Shown here in pieces: positions 24,698 through 37,050 of a DNA stretch of 64,000 nt. Below the pieces are notes generated by a model. That model did no database searches. It saw only the letters and a program-made list of their open reading frames with translations, and had not been told where the DNA came from. The position numbers and the translations under genes were made by a program. Origin of the DNA: Cymbidium sinense (Eukaryota; Streptophyta; Magnoliopsida; Asparagales; Orchidaceae); contig CM038214.1 in assembly GCA_021442155.1 (NCBI GenBank), positions 56,762,514 to 56,826,513 on the forward strand, in the 5' to 3' direction. Within the stretch, counting starts at the first letter, position 1. Each line of letters begins with the position of its first letter.

Positions 24698-25670
24698 CTT
24701 AGGGTTTAGGATTAGGTTTAGGTTTATTAGGTTTTAGGTTTCAATTTATTTTTTAATTTACGTAGTTACTTTAGGTTTATGTTTAGGGTTTATTATTCAG
24801 AGTATAGGGTTTAGGGTTAGGATTTAGGGTTTATTGTTTAGGGTTTAAGATTTTAGGGTTTATGCTTTTAGGGTTTAGAGTTTAGGGTTAGGGTTCAGGG
24901 TTTAGGGTTTTTTAAGGTTTAGGGTTTAAGGTTTAGGGTTTAGGGTAGTGGGTTTAGGGTTTAGCATTTAGCGTAGTGTGTGGTTTAGGTTTTCTTTAAA
25001 TTAAGTAAAACGTGCAGGTTTAGGTTTACTAGTATATAGTTTACTTTATTTTTAATTTTATTTAGGTTTATTTTTATTTTATTTAGTTTTTTTTTTTCTA
25101 TTTAAATTTTATAGTAGTTTATTTTAGGTTTAGGTTTATTATTTTAGTTTAGTTTATTTTATTTTATTTTTAGGTTTAGGTTTTATTTTTTAATTTTAGG
25201 TTTAGGTTTAGGATTTTATTTTATTTTTTATAAGTTTAGGTTTTAAGATTTTATTTTAGGTTTATTTTTTTGTTTGATTTTTTTAGTTTAGGTTTATGTT
25301 TATTTTTAGTTTATTTTATTTTATTTAGTTGAGGTTTAGGTATTGGTTTAGTTTATTTTAGATTTTGGTTTAAGTTTTATTTATTTTATTTTAGTTTAGG
25401 TTTTGGTTTAAGTTTATTTAATTTATTTTATTTTATTTGGTTTTTTTGGTTTAGGGTTTAGGTTTTATTTTATTTATTTAGGTTTAGGTTTTATTTAGTT
25501 TTATTTTAATTAAGTTTTTATTCTTAGGTTTATTTTATTTTTAGTCTAGTTTATTTTATTTTATTTTGTTTATTTTATTTTTATCATTTTATTTTTAAGT
25601 TTAGGTTAGTTTAGGTTCTTTTATTATTATTTTTTTATTTTATGTTTTTATTTATTTTCTTTTTAGGTTT
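24698..25670. repeat. Telomere-like plus AT-rich unit
   Basis: TTTAGGG to 24,985, anchor near 24,997, then an AT-rich TTTAGG/TTTATTTTA block. No gene seen. Confidence 0.85.
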
Positions 25671-26130
25671 ACTAGCCCAGCTCAGGTCCAGGTTAAGGTT
25701 TAGGGATATGGCCTGGGGTTTAGGGCCTGGTGCCCATGGTTTGGGTTTACCATTTGGTTTAGGTTTAGGATCAGGCTCAGTGGGGTTTAGCAGTTTAGGG
25801 TTTAGGAGCCCAGCCAGGTGGCCTGTGGTCACTCCATAAGGGTCAGCACAGCCTTTCAGCCTGGTTTTGTGGTCTGTGGCTCAGTATAGCATTTGGGTTT
25901 TTGGGTTTAAGGTTTAGTTTTAGTGCCATAGTTTAGAGGATCAGGGATAAAGGGCCCAAGGTTTGGGTGGGTTTTAGAGTTTTGGGTAGTATGCCTAAGG
26001 GTTTGGTCAGTGGCTCAGTGATTAGGGTGAGAGTTTAGGGCCCAGGGCTCAGGTCAGGTGGATTAGGATCTGTGGCCTAGGGTGGCTCAGCTTGGGTCCA
26101 AGATTTTGAGGTGGTGGCTCAGGATTTAGT
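25671..26130. repeat. GC/GT-rich variant telomere-like block
   Basis: GCCCAGC, CTCAGTGGGG, GGCCTGTGG and TTTAGGGCC units mixed with normal TTTAGGG. It occupies the same relative place (after an AT block downstream of a cassette) as the block at 36,651-37,050. Overlapping 65-codon frames on both strands are compositional. Confidence 0.8.
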
Positions 26131-27322
26131 GTTTAGGATTTAGGGTTTAGCATTTAGGGTTTTTTTATTAAGTAAATCGTGGTAGGTTTAGGTTAATGTA
26201 GTTTATTTAGTTTATTTAATATTTTAAATTAGGTTTATTTTTAATTTTTCTTTAGTTTACTTTATTTATTTTATGTTTATTTATTTTATATTAGGTTTTT
26301 TATTTTAGTTTATTTTTTAGGTTTAGGTTTAGATTTATGTTATTATTTTTAGTTTAGGTTTATTTTTATTTTTATTTATTTAGGCTTAGGTTTATTTTTT
26401 ATTTATAAGTTTAGCTTTAGGTTTTTATTTTATGTTTTAGGTCCAGGTTTTAGGTTTCCATTTTAGGTTTATTTTTAGGTTTTATTTTTTTTGGTTAGGT
26501 TTAGTTTTTTTATTTAGTTTAGGGTTTGGTCTTTATTTTGTCTTATGATTTAAGGTTTATCTTTGGGTTTGGGGTGTTTAGTGGTTTAGGATCATAGGTT
26601 TTGGTTAGGGTTTATAGTTTAAATTTTATGGTTTAAGGTTTAGGGTTTTGGGGTTTAGAGTTTAGGATTTATGGTTTAAATTTTAGGGGTTAGGGTTAGG
26701 GTTTTTTTTCATTTTTTATTTTTTTAATTTTTTTATTTTTTTTTAATTAAGTAAACTAGTAGGTTTAGGTTTATTTAGTTTAATTTAAATTTATTTTATT
26801 ATTTTATTTTTCTTTAGGTTTATTTTTATTTAGGTTTTTATTTAGTTTTTATTTTATTTTACTTTATGTTTATTTTATTTTTATTTTAGGTTTAGTTTTT
26901 ATTTTATTTTATTTCTCATTTTTTTAGTTTAGTTTAGGTTTCTATTTTTTTATTTTAGTTTAGTTTTTACTTTTTATCTTTTTTATTTCTTTTTAGGTTT
27001 AGGTTTAGGTTTTAGTTTATGTTTTTATTTTATTTTATTTTGGTTTAAGTTTTTATTTATTTATTTTATTTTTAATTTTTATTTAGTTTAGGTTTAGCAT
27101 TTTAACATTTTATGGTTTAGGGTTTAGGGCTTAGGATTTAGGGTTTAGGGTTTAAAGTTTAGGGTTTAGGATTTAGGGTTTAGGTTTTAGCATTTATGGT
27201 TTAGGGTTTACAATTTAGGGTTTTGGGTTTTGTGTTTAGGTTTAGGGTTTTTATGATTTAGGGTTTATGTTTTAGGTTTTAGGTTTATGATTCAGGTTTT
27301 AGTTTAGGGTTTAGGGTTTTGG
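26131..27322. repeat. Two short AT-rich units with telomere-like spacers
   Basis: Anchors near 26,166 and 26,746 open AT-rich blocks (to 26,520 and to 27,095). TTTAGGG variants fill 26,521-26,710 and 27,096-27,322. No gene seen. Confidence 0.84.
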
Positions 27323-27806
27323 TATTTTTTTTAATAGAGAACAAATTCATATTCAACATTTCTTCTTTTTGATTTCATCAACCAAGTAATGCACCAAGTT
27401 TTCTAAGACATTAGTGATGATATTTATGAAAAATGAGCACGCATAGAGCAAATGAAAAACCCTAGATAGAACCATCTCTACTGTAAAGACATAATTCCAT
27501 AAGCAACAGATCGGATATGCCTTTCTTTAATTTCTCTAGTTCCCATTAGAACCACCCCGGCCTCTCGTGTAGTGGGATCCATGATCATAACTCTGTCTGT
27601 CTCTCCGCCACCACCATGGTTGTAACCTTCATAGCTCCTCCCTCCTCCATAACCACCTTTGCTCCAACCACCACTTTGATGTCCACCATCACATCCAGAT
27701 CCCCCACCACAACTATGATAACCGCCCTTCACCTTCGCCTCCACCGCTAGATCTAGACTGAGTCTGGTTGATGGTGATGTTCCTGCCGTCAAGGTTCTAC
27801 TATTCT
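27323..27806 (-). pseudogene. GRP cassette 8
   Basis: Minus strand: a degraded start (AATAGTAGAAC, one base short), then NLDGRNITINQTQSRSSGGGEG, a frameshift, and a frame with GGGSGCDGGHQSGG, SKGGYGGGRS and YNHGGGG. 3'UTR and an eight-T run (sense A tail, about 27,325-27,332) at the left end. Confidence 0.78.
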
Positions 27807-30139
27807 TTAGGTTTAGGTTTACATTTAGCTGTATTAGGTTTTAGGGTTTATGTTTATTTTTTATTTATTTAGTTACTTTAGTTTTAGGTTTAGGGTTTGG
27901 GGTTTAGGGTTTTGGGGATTATGCTTTTAGGGTTTAGGGTTTATGGTTAGGGTTTAAGGTTTTTTAGGGTTTAGGATTTAAGGTTTAGGATTTAGATTGT
28001 AGGTTTAGGGTTTAAGATTTAAGGTTTAGGGTTTTTTTTTAAAATTAAGTAAATTGGAGGTTTAAGTTTATTTAGTTTTATTTATTTATTTTAATTTATT
28101 TAATTTATGTTTATATTCTAATTTAGTTTTATTTTTATTTTATTTTTTATTTTTAGGTTTAGGTTTAGGATTTTATTTTATTTTTTTAGGTTAAAGTTTT
28201 AGGTTTTTATTTTAGGTTTATTTTTGGGTTTTATTTTTTAGTTTATGGTTTAGGGGTTTTTAAAAAAAAATAAGTAAACTAGTAGGTTTAGGTTTATTTA
28301 GTTCATTTAGTTTATTATTTATTTATTTTAGTTTATTTTATTTTTTTTGTATTTAGGTTTAATTTTTTATTTAGTTTAGTTTATTTATGTTAGGTTTATT
28401 TATTTTAGTTTAGGTTTAGTTTATTTTAGGTTTTTATTTAGGTTTAGGTTTAGGTCTAGGTTTATTTTTTAGTTTAGTTTTATTTTTATTTTATTTTTTA
28501 GGTTTAGGTTTTATTTTTATTATTAGGTTTAGGTTGAGGTATTTCTTTTATTTTTTTAGGTTTAGGGTTATTATTTTAAGTGTTTTTTAGGTTTTATATT
28601 TTAGTTTAGGGTTAGGTTAATTTTTAGTTTATTTTATTTTATATAGTTGAGGTTTAGGTTTAGATTTAATTTATTTTAGGTTTAGGTTTAAGTTTTATTT
28701 ATTATACTTTACTTTATTTTAGTTTATGTTTAGATTTATTTTATTTTTATTTTAAGTTTAGGTTTTTTTAGTTTAGGGTTTAGGTGTTATTTTTTTTATT
28801 TATTTTTAGGTTTTTTTATTAGGTTTATTTTTTGGGTTAAGAATTTTATTTAGTTTTTATTTTATTTTTTCATAGGTTTATTTTATTTTTATCTTAGGTT
28901 TAGTTTTTATTTTATTTAGATTTTTTATTTTTTGGTTTATTTTATTTATTTTTTTTGTTTAGTATAGGTTTTTATTTATTTTATTTTAGTTTAGTATTAA
29001 TTTTCTATTTTATTTTATTTTTAAGTTTAGGTTTTAGTTTATCTTTTTATTTTATTTTATTTTATTTTCTTATTTATGTTTAGGTTTTAGGGTTTAGTGT
29101 TTAGGGGTTATTATTTAGGGTTTTAGGGTTTAGGGTTTTTATGGTTTAATGTTTAGGGTTTAGGGTTTTTAGGGTTTAGGGTTTAGGTTTTAGGTTTATG
29201 GTTTAGGTCTTTGTTTAGGATTTATAAGGATTTGGTTTAAAGTTTTAATATAGTTTAGGTGGGTAGAGTGGCCTGGGTAGGTTTTAGGTTTAGGAGGTTT
29301 AGGGTTTTAGTCAGTGAGGAGTTTTAGTGTTGTGGCCTAGGTTTGTGGAGGGTGTGGGCTTAGGGTTTTGTGGGTTAGGTTTGGTCAGGGGTCCAGGTCA
29401 GGTTTATATTATTTATTTATTTATTTATTTTTAAATTAAGTAAAATGGTAGGTTTATGTCTATTTAGTATATTGTTCATTTATTTTAGTTTATTTTACTT
29501 TATCTGTTTATTTAGGTTTATTTATATTTATATTTAGTTTAGTTTATTTATGCTAGTTTAGGTTTTTTTATTTCAGTTTATTTTTCAGGTTGAGGTTGAG
29601 GTTTAAGTTTAATTTTTTAGTTTTGTTTTATTTTTGTTTTATTTTTTAGTTTAGGTATTATTTTTTATTTTAAGTTTAGGCTTATATTTTTATTTTATTT
29701 TTTTAGGTTTAGGTTTTAGGTTTTTATTTTAGGTTTATTTTCAGGTATTATTTTTTAGTTTAGGTTTAGGTTTATTTTTAGTTTATTTTATCTTTTTTAG
29801 TTTAGGTTTAGGTTTATTTTTTATTTTTATTTTATTTTAGTTTTTTTACTTTTTATTTTATTTTCTTTTTAGGTTTAGGTTTAGGTTTAGGTTTTAGTTT
29901 AGCTTTTTATTTTATTTTTATTTATTTGGTTTAGGTTTTTTTTATTTTATTTTAGGTTTTATTTAGTTTAGGTTTGGTTTTAGCTTTTAGGGTTTAGGGT
30001 TTAGGGTTTAGGGTTTAGGGTTTAGGTTTTAGGAATTTGGGATTAGGGCTTAAGGTTTTACGGTTTAGGGTTTAGGGTTTACAGTTTAGGTTTTAGGTTT
30101 AGGGTTCATGTTTTAGTTTAGGATATTGGATTTTTGATA
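27807..30139. repeat. Telomere-like and AT-rich interval with three anchors
   Basis: Anchors near 28,046, 28,267 and 29,434; the first AT unit is cut short after ~200 bp by the second anchor. AT-rich 28,036-29,090 and 29,406-29,970; telomere-like 27,807-28,035, 29,091-29,225 and 29,971-30,139; a G+T/GC-rich stretch at 29,225-29,405. No gene seen. Confidence 0.84.
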
Positions 30140-30622
30140 TTTTTTTAACAGAAAACAAATTCAGATTCAACATTTCTTTTTTTCGAATTCATCAACCAAA
30201 TAACACACCAAGTTTTCTAAGACAGAAGCGACGAAATAGATAAAAAATGAGCACGCATAAAGAAAATCAAAAACCTTAGATAACTAGAATCGTCTCTAAT
30301 GTAAAGACATAGTTCCATAAGCAGCAGATCTGATTGGCCATTTTAGTTTCTCTAGTTCCCATCAAAACCATGACGACCTTTCAAGTAGCAGGATTCGTAA
30401 TCATATCCTTGATCTCTCCCTCCACCACCACCACGTCTGTAACCTCTGTCGTTCCTCCCTCCAAAACCACCGCTGCTCCGACCACCACATCCATATCCAC
30501 CAGATCCCCCACCACCATGGTGATAACCGCCGCCTCCACCTTCGCCTCAAGTACCAGATCTCAACTGAGCCTAGTTGATGATGATGTTCCTACCATCAAG
30601 GTTCTGCCCATTCTTAGGGTTT
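30140..30622 (-). pseudogene. GRP cassette 9, adjoining a LINE insertion
   Basis: Minus strand from 30,612: NGQNLDGRNIIIN, a stop, AQLRSGT, a stop, then a continuous Gly-rich tail GEGGGGGYHHGGGGSGGYG... to the DGN stop. 3'UTR and a seven-T run (about 30,140-30,147). The LINE begins right at the RRM-side edge. Confidence 0.8.
30608..30622. repeat. Left target-site duplication of LINE type B copy 2
   Basis: CCATTCTTAGGGTTT here is repeated exactly at 31,906-31,920 on the other side of the LINE fragment. Its first part is the end of the GRP cassette and its second part telomere repeat. Confidence 0.85.
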
Positions 30623-31905
30623 TTTTATTTTTAAAATCAAAAGTGGGACAATTTTATTGCCAAAAAGAAAGTGATACAAGGTCCTTGAAGGGGGTAAATC
30701 ACTAAACTATTGCTCAGAGAGCTACAATTAGCCTAAAAAGATAAATCCTCTACCTATTACAAGAAAACAAAAGCTAAAGAAAGAAAAGATAAAAACTAAG
30801 AATGAAATAGCACAAAATTCCACATAGAGCAGTTAGAGCCATCTATATCCCGAAATCTTCTGAGAGATGCACATACCACCTACAACCCCATAACCTACTA
30901 AAAACCTACAAAGAACTTAATATTGAGATAAGCATCTAGAAATACGACAAGCTAAGTACACAAAAGGAACAAAATGATAAAAATTTTAGATAAGGCTCAG
31001 GCTCAGTCACATTCATCTCAAGGGTCAATAGGATATGTGAGAATCCAAACTTTAGAAGAAGGGTTACAATCACATATGGTGCTACCATCCAGAAGGATAA
31101 TAGTGGAAACATCTCAGCCATCATAGCCAACTTTCCTAGATTAAACCAAACAGCCAACATCGAAGAGCTAGCCAAGTTCCAGTATTTACCATCAAGATTA
31201 AATAGGCAACTGACAAATAAAACATCAAGCCAAACTAGAGTAAAGCAACTAAATAAATAAGAAATCAGCCAATAAACAACCACCATTAAAACCACCCAAA
31301 AGAAATAAAGAACAAAGGTAAAGAACTAAAAATTATGCAGATCCACCAACCAACAGCACAGCTGCAGTAAGGCATCAAGGCCACCCAACCAACCATAGCA
31401 ACAGGAATTAGCCAAAAATAGCAACAAAGCCAAGAACAGCCAAAACCACATATAGGTTCATCCCACAACAGAAAGAAATGACAAGTCAATGGGCCACCAT
31501 CCAGCAGTAAACACCATAAAAAAACTTCAAAAAAATAACAAAAAAGGGGAACACAAATTAGATGGAGGGTAATAGCTCCTGAGAGAGCAACTCAACCCAA
31601 GAAAGAATAAAGCCCATGGCCAGGCTCAACTAATAATCATGATGCTAAATAGCCAAAAATTGATAGCAAAAGGTTGGAAAAAATAATAACCATCAAGCAA
31701 CCACCAGCCAATAAACCCCCACAGGGAAAAAAAGATGTTAGGGAAAAGGGCAAACATGCAAGCTCCAAAGCTTACCAATCACCAGGCCATCTTGAAACTA
31801 ACACAACAGGAGACCAATAAGAGGAGAGAGCCACCAAAACTAGAGGGCAACCAAAGCTCACCAATACCAACTTGAAATAATCCCCACCTTCATCAGAAGG
31901 AGATA
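30623..31905 (-). mobile_element. 5'-truncated LINE 3' end, type B copy 2
   Basis: About 1.28 kb between exact 15-bp direct repeats. On the minus strand it ends with TTGGCAATAAAATTGTCCC and an A-rich tail (30,623-30,640). Same truncation point and internal order as the copy at 17,153-18,358. No coding domain; it corresponds to LINE 3'UTR. Confidence 0.87.
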
Positions 31906-31920
31906 CCATTCTTAGGGTTT
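31906..31920. repeat. Right target-site duplication of LINE type B copy 2
   Basis: Exact copy of the 15-bp sequence at 30,608-30,622. The equivalents around copy 1 are 17,138-17,152 (diverged) and 18,359-18,373. Confidence 0.85.
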
Positions 31921-33172
31921 AGGTTTATTTTTTAAATTATTTAATTACTTTAGGTTTGGAGTTCAGGGTTCAGGTTTATGGTTTAGGGTTTATGGTATAA
32001 GGTTTTAGGGTTTATGCTTTTTCGATTTTAGGTTTATGGTTTAAGGTTTAAGGTTTAGGATTTTTTAGAGTTTAGGGTTTAGGGTATAGTGTTTAGGGTT
32101 TCGGGTTTAGGGTTTAGGGTTTAAGGTTTAGGATTTAATATTTATAGTTTTTTTAAAATTAAGTAAGCCAATAGGTTTTGGTTTAATTAGTTTATTTAGT
32201 TTATTTTTTATTTATTTTAGTTTATTTGTTTTATTTTTATTTTAGTTTATTTAGTTTATTTAGTTTAGTTAATTATTTTAAGTTTATTTATTTTAGTTTG
32301 GGTTTTTTATTTTAGTTTATTTTTTTAGGTTTAGGTTTAGGTTTAGGTTTATTTTTTAGTTGAGTTTTATTTTTATTTTATTTTCTATGTTTTAGTTTTA
32401 TTTTTTTATTTTTAACTTTATGTTTTGGTTCTTATTTTATATTTTTAGGTTTATGTTTTAGGTTTTTATTTTAGGTTTCTTTTTAGGTTTTATTTTAGTT
32501 TAAGTTTAAGTTTATTTTTAGTATATTTTATTTTATTTAGTTTAGGTTTAGGTTTAGGTTTTTTTTTTTATTTTAGTTGAGTTTATTTTAGTTTAGGTTT
32601 AGGTTTATTTTATTTTATTTTATTTATTTTTATTTTAAGATTATTTTTTTTTTAGTTCAGGGTTTAGGTTTTACTTTAAGGTTTATTTTTTAGGTTTAGG
32701 TTTTTATTTTATTTTATTTTAGGTTTATTTTGTTATTATTTTGCACTTAGTTGTTATTTTATTTAGGGTTTTTATTCTTAGGTTTATATTATCTTTTAGT
32801 TTAGTTTAGGTTTTTATATATTTTATTTTAGCTAATTATTATTATTTTTTTAGGTTTAGTTTAGGTTTTAGTTAAGGTTTTTATTTTATTTTAATTTATT
32901 TAAGTTAAATTTTTTTTTAGGTTTTATTTAGTTTATGTTTAGGGTTTTATGTTTTTAGGGTTTAGTATTTAGGGATTAGGTTTTGAGTGGTTTTAGGGTT
33001 TGGGTCTATGGTTTAGGTGTGATTGTGGTTAGGGATTTGTGGATTGGGATTAGGGTTCAGTGTTTAGGGCTTAGGGTTTTAAGGTTTAGGGTTTAGGGTT
33101 TAGGGTTTAGAGTTTTACAATTTAGGGTTTAGGTTTTATGGTTGTAGGTTTAGAGTTTAGGGTTTTTGGTTT
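31921..33172. repeat. Telomere-like plus AT-rich unit
   Basis: TTTAGGG to 32,150, anchor near 32,157 (AATTAAGTAAGCCAATAGG), AT-rich block to 32,940, TTTAGGG variants to the next cassette. No gene seen. Confidence 0.86.
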
Positions 33173-33654
33173 TTAATAAAGAACAAATTTAGATTCAATA
33201 TTTCTTATTTTTGATTTCATCAACTAAGTAACACACCAAGTTTTGTAAGACACAAGCGACGACATAGATAAAATATGAGCACACATAAAGCAAATCAAAA
33301 ACCCAAGATAATTAGAATTGTCTCCACTATAAAGACACAGTTCCATACGTAGTAGACAGATCATCCATTCTTTAGTTTATCCAGTTCCCATCAGGACCAC
33401 CCCAGCCTCTCGAGTAGTGGGATCCACCATCATATCTCTGATCTCCCCCTTCTCCAGCACCATAAGTGTAACGTTTGTCACTCCTCCCGCCTCCATAACC
33501 ACCACTGCCCCGACCACCAACTCTATATCCACAAGCATCTTCAGATAGGCCACCACCATCTCGATAACTACCACTCCACCTTCACCTCCACCGTCATATC
33601 TAAACTAGGTTTGGTTGACGGTGATGTTATTATTATCAATGTTATGCTCAATTC
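33173..33654 (-). pseudogene. GRP cassette 10
   Basis: Minus strand: the boundary segment is diverged (AATTGAGCATAAC instead of AATGGGCAGAAC), then NITVNQT and a stop, and a Gly-rich tail with lost bases that shift the frame near 33,565. The end reads GGPDGNWIN then a stop, keeping the Trp codon lost in several copies. 3'UTR complete. Confidence 0.74.
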
Positions 33655-34026
33655 TTATGGTTTAGGTTTATTTTTTAATTTATTTAGTTACTTTAGGTTT
33701 AGGTTTAGGTTTAGGGTTTGTGGCTTATGGTTTAAGGTTTATGGTTAGGGTTTAGGGTTTAGGGTTTAGGGTTTAAGGTTTAGGGTTTAGGGTTTAGGGT
33801 TTAAGAATTTAGGTTTTATGCTTTTTGGGTTTAGGGTTCATGGTTAGGGTTTAAGGTTTACAGTTTAGGGTTTAGTGGTTAGGCTTTAAGGTTTAGGGTT
33901 AGTTTAGAATTTAGGGTTTAGGGTTTTATGGTTTAAGGTGTAGGGCTTTGGGTTTTGGGTTTAGGGTTTAGGGCTTGGGTTTAGGGTTTAGGGTTTTAGT
34001 ATTTAGGGTTGTTTAGGGTTTAGAGT
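33655..34026. repeat. Telomere-like repeat
   Basis: TTTAGGG in short runs (33,750-33,800) with TTTTGGG and TTTATGC variants; no AT-rich block before the LINE fragment, as in the interval at 22,844-23,130. Confidence 0.85.
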
Positions 34027-35130
34027 TATTTTTGGGTAAATTATAATTTTATTAGCATAAAAGGAAAAGATACAATGTACTTAAAGGGGGTGAAGCTCTA
34101 AAATTCTACTGCTCTCACAACTACAAGAAACCTAAAAAGCTAAACCCTCATCTAAGTACATTAGAAAAGAAAAGAAAACAAAATAGCAAATACAGTGCTT
34201 AAAAAGCATAAGAGAAAAAGACATAGAGTTTGAATAAAATAAATCCTAAAAATAGTAAAAGGATGAGTCAGTAGTAGTTCATGATTCTTTTCAGAAAGCA
34301 AGATAATCAAGATCCATAGCAAGAACACTTAGGTTGACTAAGCAATGACCATTCCCTCTATAAAGTTCCAACATGTAAAAGAAATCTACTAAACACTACT
34401 AAAGCAAAAGTCATAGCTAAAAAGGAGAACTGAGAAAGAGAAGGCCCAGGCTTAGTTAGGATCATCTCAAGGGGCAACAATACATATGAGCATCTAAACT
34501 TCATAAAGAAGGGTTACAATAATATGTAATGCTACCAACCAGAGAGAAGAGGTGAGTAACATCAAAGCCATCATAGCCAGCATATCTGATACAAGCAAAC
34601 ATCTAAGGCTAGTAGTCCATAGAGCTCTAGATCCAGCACCATTAAACAAAGAACAACTAGCAAGAAACTAGCTAGTAGCCAAACCACCAAACAAAAATTA
34701 CAATAGACTAATCACAATAACCCAGAGAGAGGCTAGAACAACATCATAACTCTAACAATAGCCATTAACCAAATACCCATCCAAGCTCCAAACCAGGGAA
34801 ATCCAGAACCAGCCATCAGTAAGCACCAGATGAATGTCAATTAATAGAGAAATAGCCAACAAAACTAAGATGGGAGCCCTCAATCCAAAGTCCCATCAAT
34901 AAGCAGTCACCAATCTTAATGAGGGTGAGACCCACAAATGACTAAATAGCTAAGAAATGAAACCATTAATTGAAGCAAACATAAGTTGCAGCTAGTGGAA
35001 ATCACCATAAGATAAAATAACAACACAAAAGAGGGCCAAAAGCTTCCACCAACCACCAAAAATCAAAAAGTTTGATCCAAAAGGATCAACAAAGGTTTAG
35101 CCAGCATAGCAAAGGCTCTAAGAAATTGTC
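34027..35130 (-). mobile_element. 5'-truncated LINE 3' end, type A copy 3
   Basis: Same order and right-hand truncation as the copies at 19.6 and 23.1 kb, with an extra stretch near 34,435-34,500 (AAGGCCCAGGCTTAG ... CATCTAAAC) that matches type B but is missing from the other two type-A copies. Terminal GCTAATAAAATTATAA on the minus strand. Confidence 0.84.
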
Positions 35131-35183
35131 GGGTTTTAGGTTTAGGGTTCAAGTTTTAGTTTAGGGTTTAGTTTTTTGGTTTT
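35131..35183. repeat. Short telomere-like linker
   Basis: GGTTTAGGGTTCAAGTTTTAG between the LINE truncation and the GRP A tail, matching 20,632-20,685. Confidence 0.72.
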
Positions 35184-35658
35184 TTCTTTTAACAGAGAAC
35201 AAATTCAGATTCAACATTTCTTCTTTTTCATTTCATCAACCAAGTAACACACCAAGTTTTCTAAGATATAAGTGATGATATAGATAAAAAATTAGCACGC
35301 ATAGAGCAAATCAAAAACACTAAATAACTATAACCATCCCTACTGTAAAGACACAGTTTAATAAGCAGCAGATTAGATCGGTCCAGTTCCCATTAGAACC
35401 ACCCTGGCCTCTCTAGTAGTAGCAGGATCCACCATCATATCTCCGATCTCTCCTTTTGCAACAACCATGGCTGTAACATCCATCGCTCCTCCCGCCTCCA
35501 TAACCACCATTGTTCCGACCACCACTTCCATATCCACCAGCACCTCCATATCCCCCACCACCATTGTGATAACCGTCGCCTCCACCTTCGCCTCCACTTC
35601 TAGATCTAGACCGAGCCTTGTTGACAGTAATGTTCCTGACGTCAAGGTTCTACCCATT
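35184..35658 (-). pseudogene. GRP cassette 11
   Basis: Minus strand: NG, a stop, NLDVRNITVNKARSRSRSGG, then an uninterrupted Gly-rich tail EGGGDGYHNGGGGYGGAGGY...RSDGCYSHG and a stop near 35,420. The first stop (CAG to TAG in NGQN) recurs in cassettes 12, 13, 14 and 18. 3'UTR and A tail present. Confidence 0.8.
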
Positions 35659-36650
35659 CATAGGGTTTAGGTTTAAGTTTAGTATTATTAGGTTTTCAGG
35701 TTTAGCTTTATTTTTTTAATTTATTTAGTTACTTTAGGTTTAGATTTAGGGTTTGGGGTTTAGGGTTTAGGGTTTAGGTTTAGGGTATGGGAATTAGGGT
35801 TTATGGTTTAGGGTTTAGGGTTAGCGTTTAGAGTTTAGGGTTTGGTATTTTTTAAGGTTTAGGGTTTAGGGTTGTAGGTTTAGGGTTTAGGGTTTAGAGT
35901 TTAGTGTTTAAGATTTAGGGTTAAAAGTTTTTTTAAAAAAATTAAGTAAACTAGTAGGTTTAGGTTTATTTAGTATATTTAGTTTATTTTTATTCATTTT
36001 TGTGTACTTTATTTTTTATTTTTATTTAGTTTAGTTTTTTATTTTAGTTTAGGTTTTTTATTTTTATTTATTTTTTAGGTTTATGATTTTATTATGTTTA
36101 GGTTTAGGATTTTATTTTATTTTTTTAGGTTTAGGTTTTAGGATTTTATTTTAGGTTTATTTTTCAGATTTATCATTTTGTTTAGGTTTATGTTTATTTT
36201 TAGCTTATTTTATTTTATTTAGTTTAGGTTTAGGATTGGTTTAGTTTATTTTAGGTTTAGGCTTAGGTTTTATTTATTTTAGTTTAGTTTAATTTTGTTT
36301 AGGTTTAGGTTTCTTTTATTTTTATTTTCACTATAAGTTTTGGTTAAGTATAGGGTTTAGGCTTTATTTTTTATTTATTTTTAGGTGTACCTTTTTAGGT
36401 TTTAGTTTTTATTTAGTTTTTATTTTAATTCAATTTAATTTAAGTTTTTTTTATTTTATTTAGTTTATTATTTTGAGGTTTATTTTATTTATTTAGTTTA
36501 GGTTTAGGTTTTTATTTATTTTATTTTAGTTTATTTTTATTTTTAGGTTTAGGTTTAGGTTTTAGTTTAGGTTTTTATTTTATTTTATTTTATTTATTTT
36601 ATTTGGTTTTTTCTTATTTATTTTCTTGGTTTAATTTTAGGTTTAGGTTT
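35659..36650. repeat. Telomere-like plus AT-rich unit
   Basis: TTTAGGG to 35,930, anchor near 35,941, AT-rich block to about 36,650. No gene seen. Confidence 0.85.
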
Positions 36651-37050
36651 TTTAGGGTTTAGGGCCCAGTGCCCAGGGTTTAGGTTTAAGTTTAAGAGCC
36701 CAAAGAGGTTTAGAGTTTAGGGTTTAGGGCCCAGTTTAGTGGTTTAGGGAGAGTTTAGGGTGTGTCAGAATTTAGTGTTTTAAAGTTTAGCATGTAGGGT
36801 TTATGGATCAGGGTTAAGGTCAACCCAGGGGTCAGGTCTATTAGGGTCTGACTAGTTTAAGGGCCCAGCCTGATATTTTTTTTTGTGGGGTTGGGGTCAG
36901 TTTAGATGGCCTGGTTTTTTAGGGCCTAGTTGTGGTAGGGTGGGTTAGGGGTTATTTATTTTAACATTTAGCCTGGGTAGTCAGGCCTAGGAGTGAGTAG
37001 GTTTAGGTTTGAGGTCACTTGGGAGGGTTTAGGATTTAGTTTGGGTTTAG
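36651..37050. repeat. GC/GT-rich variant telomere-like block
   Basis: GGGCCCAGTG, GCCCAGCCTG, GGCCTGG and GGTCAGG units inside degenerate TTTAGGG. Counterpart of the block at 25,671-26,130. Confidence 0.8.
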
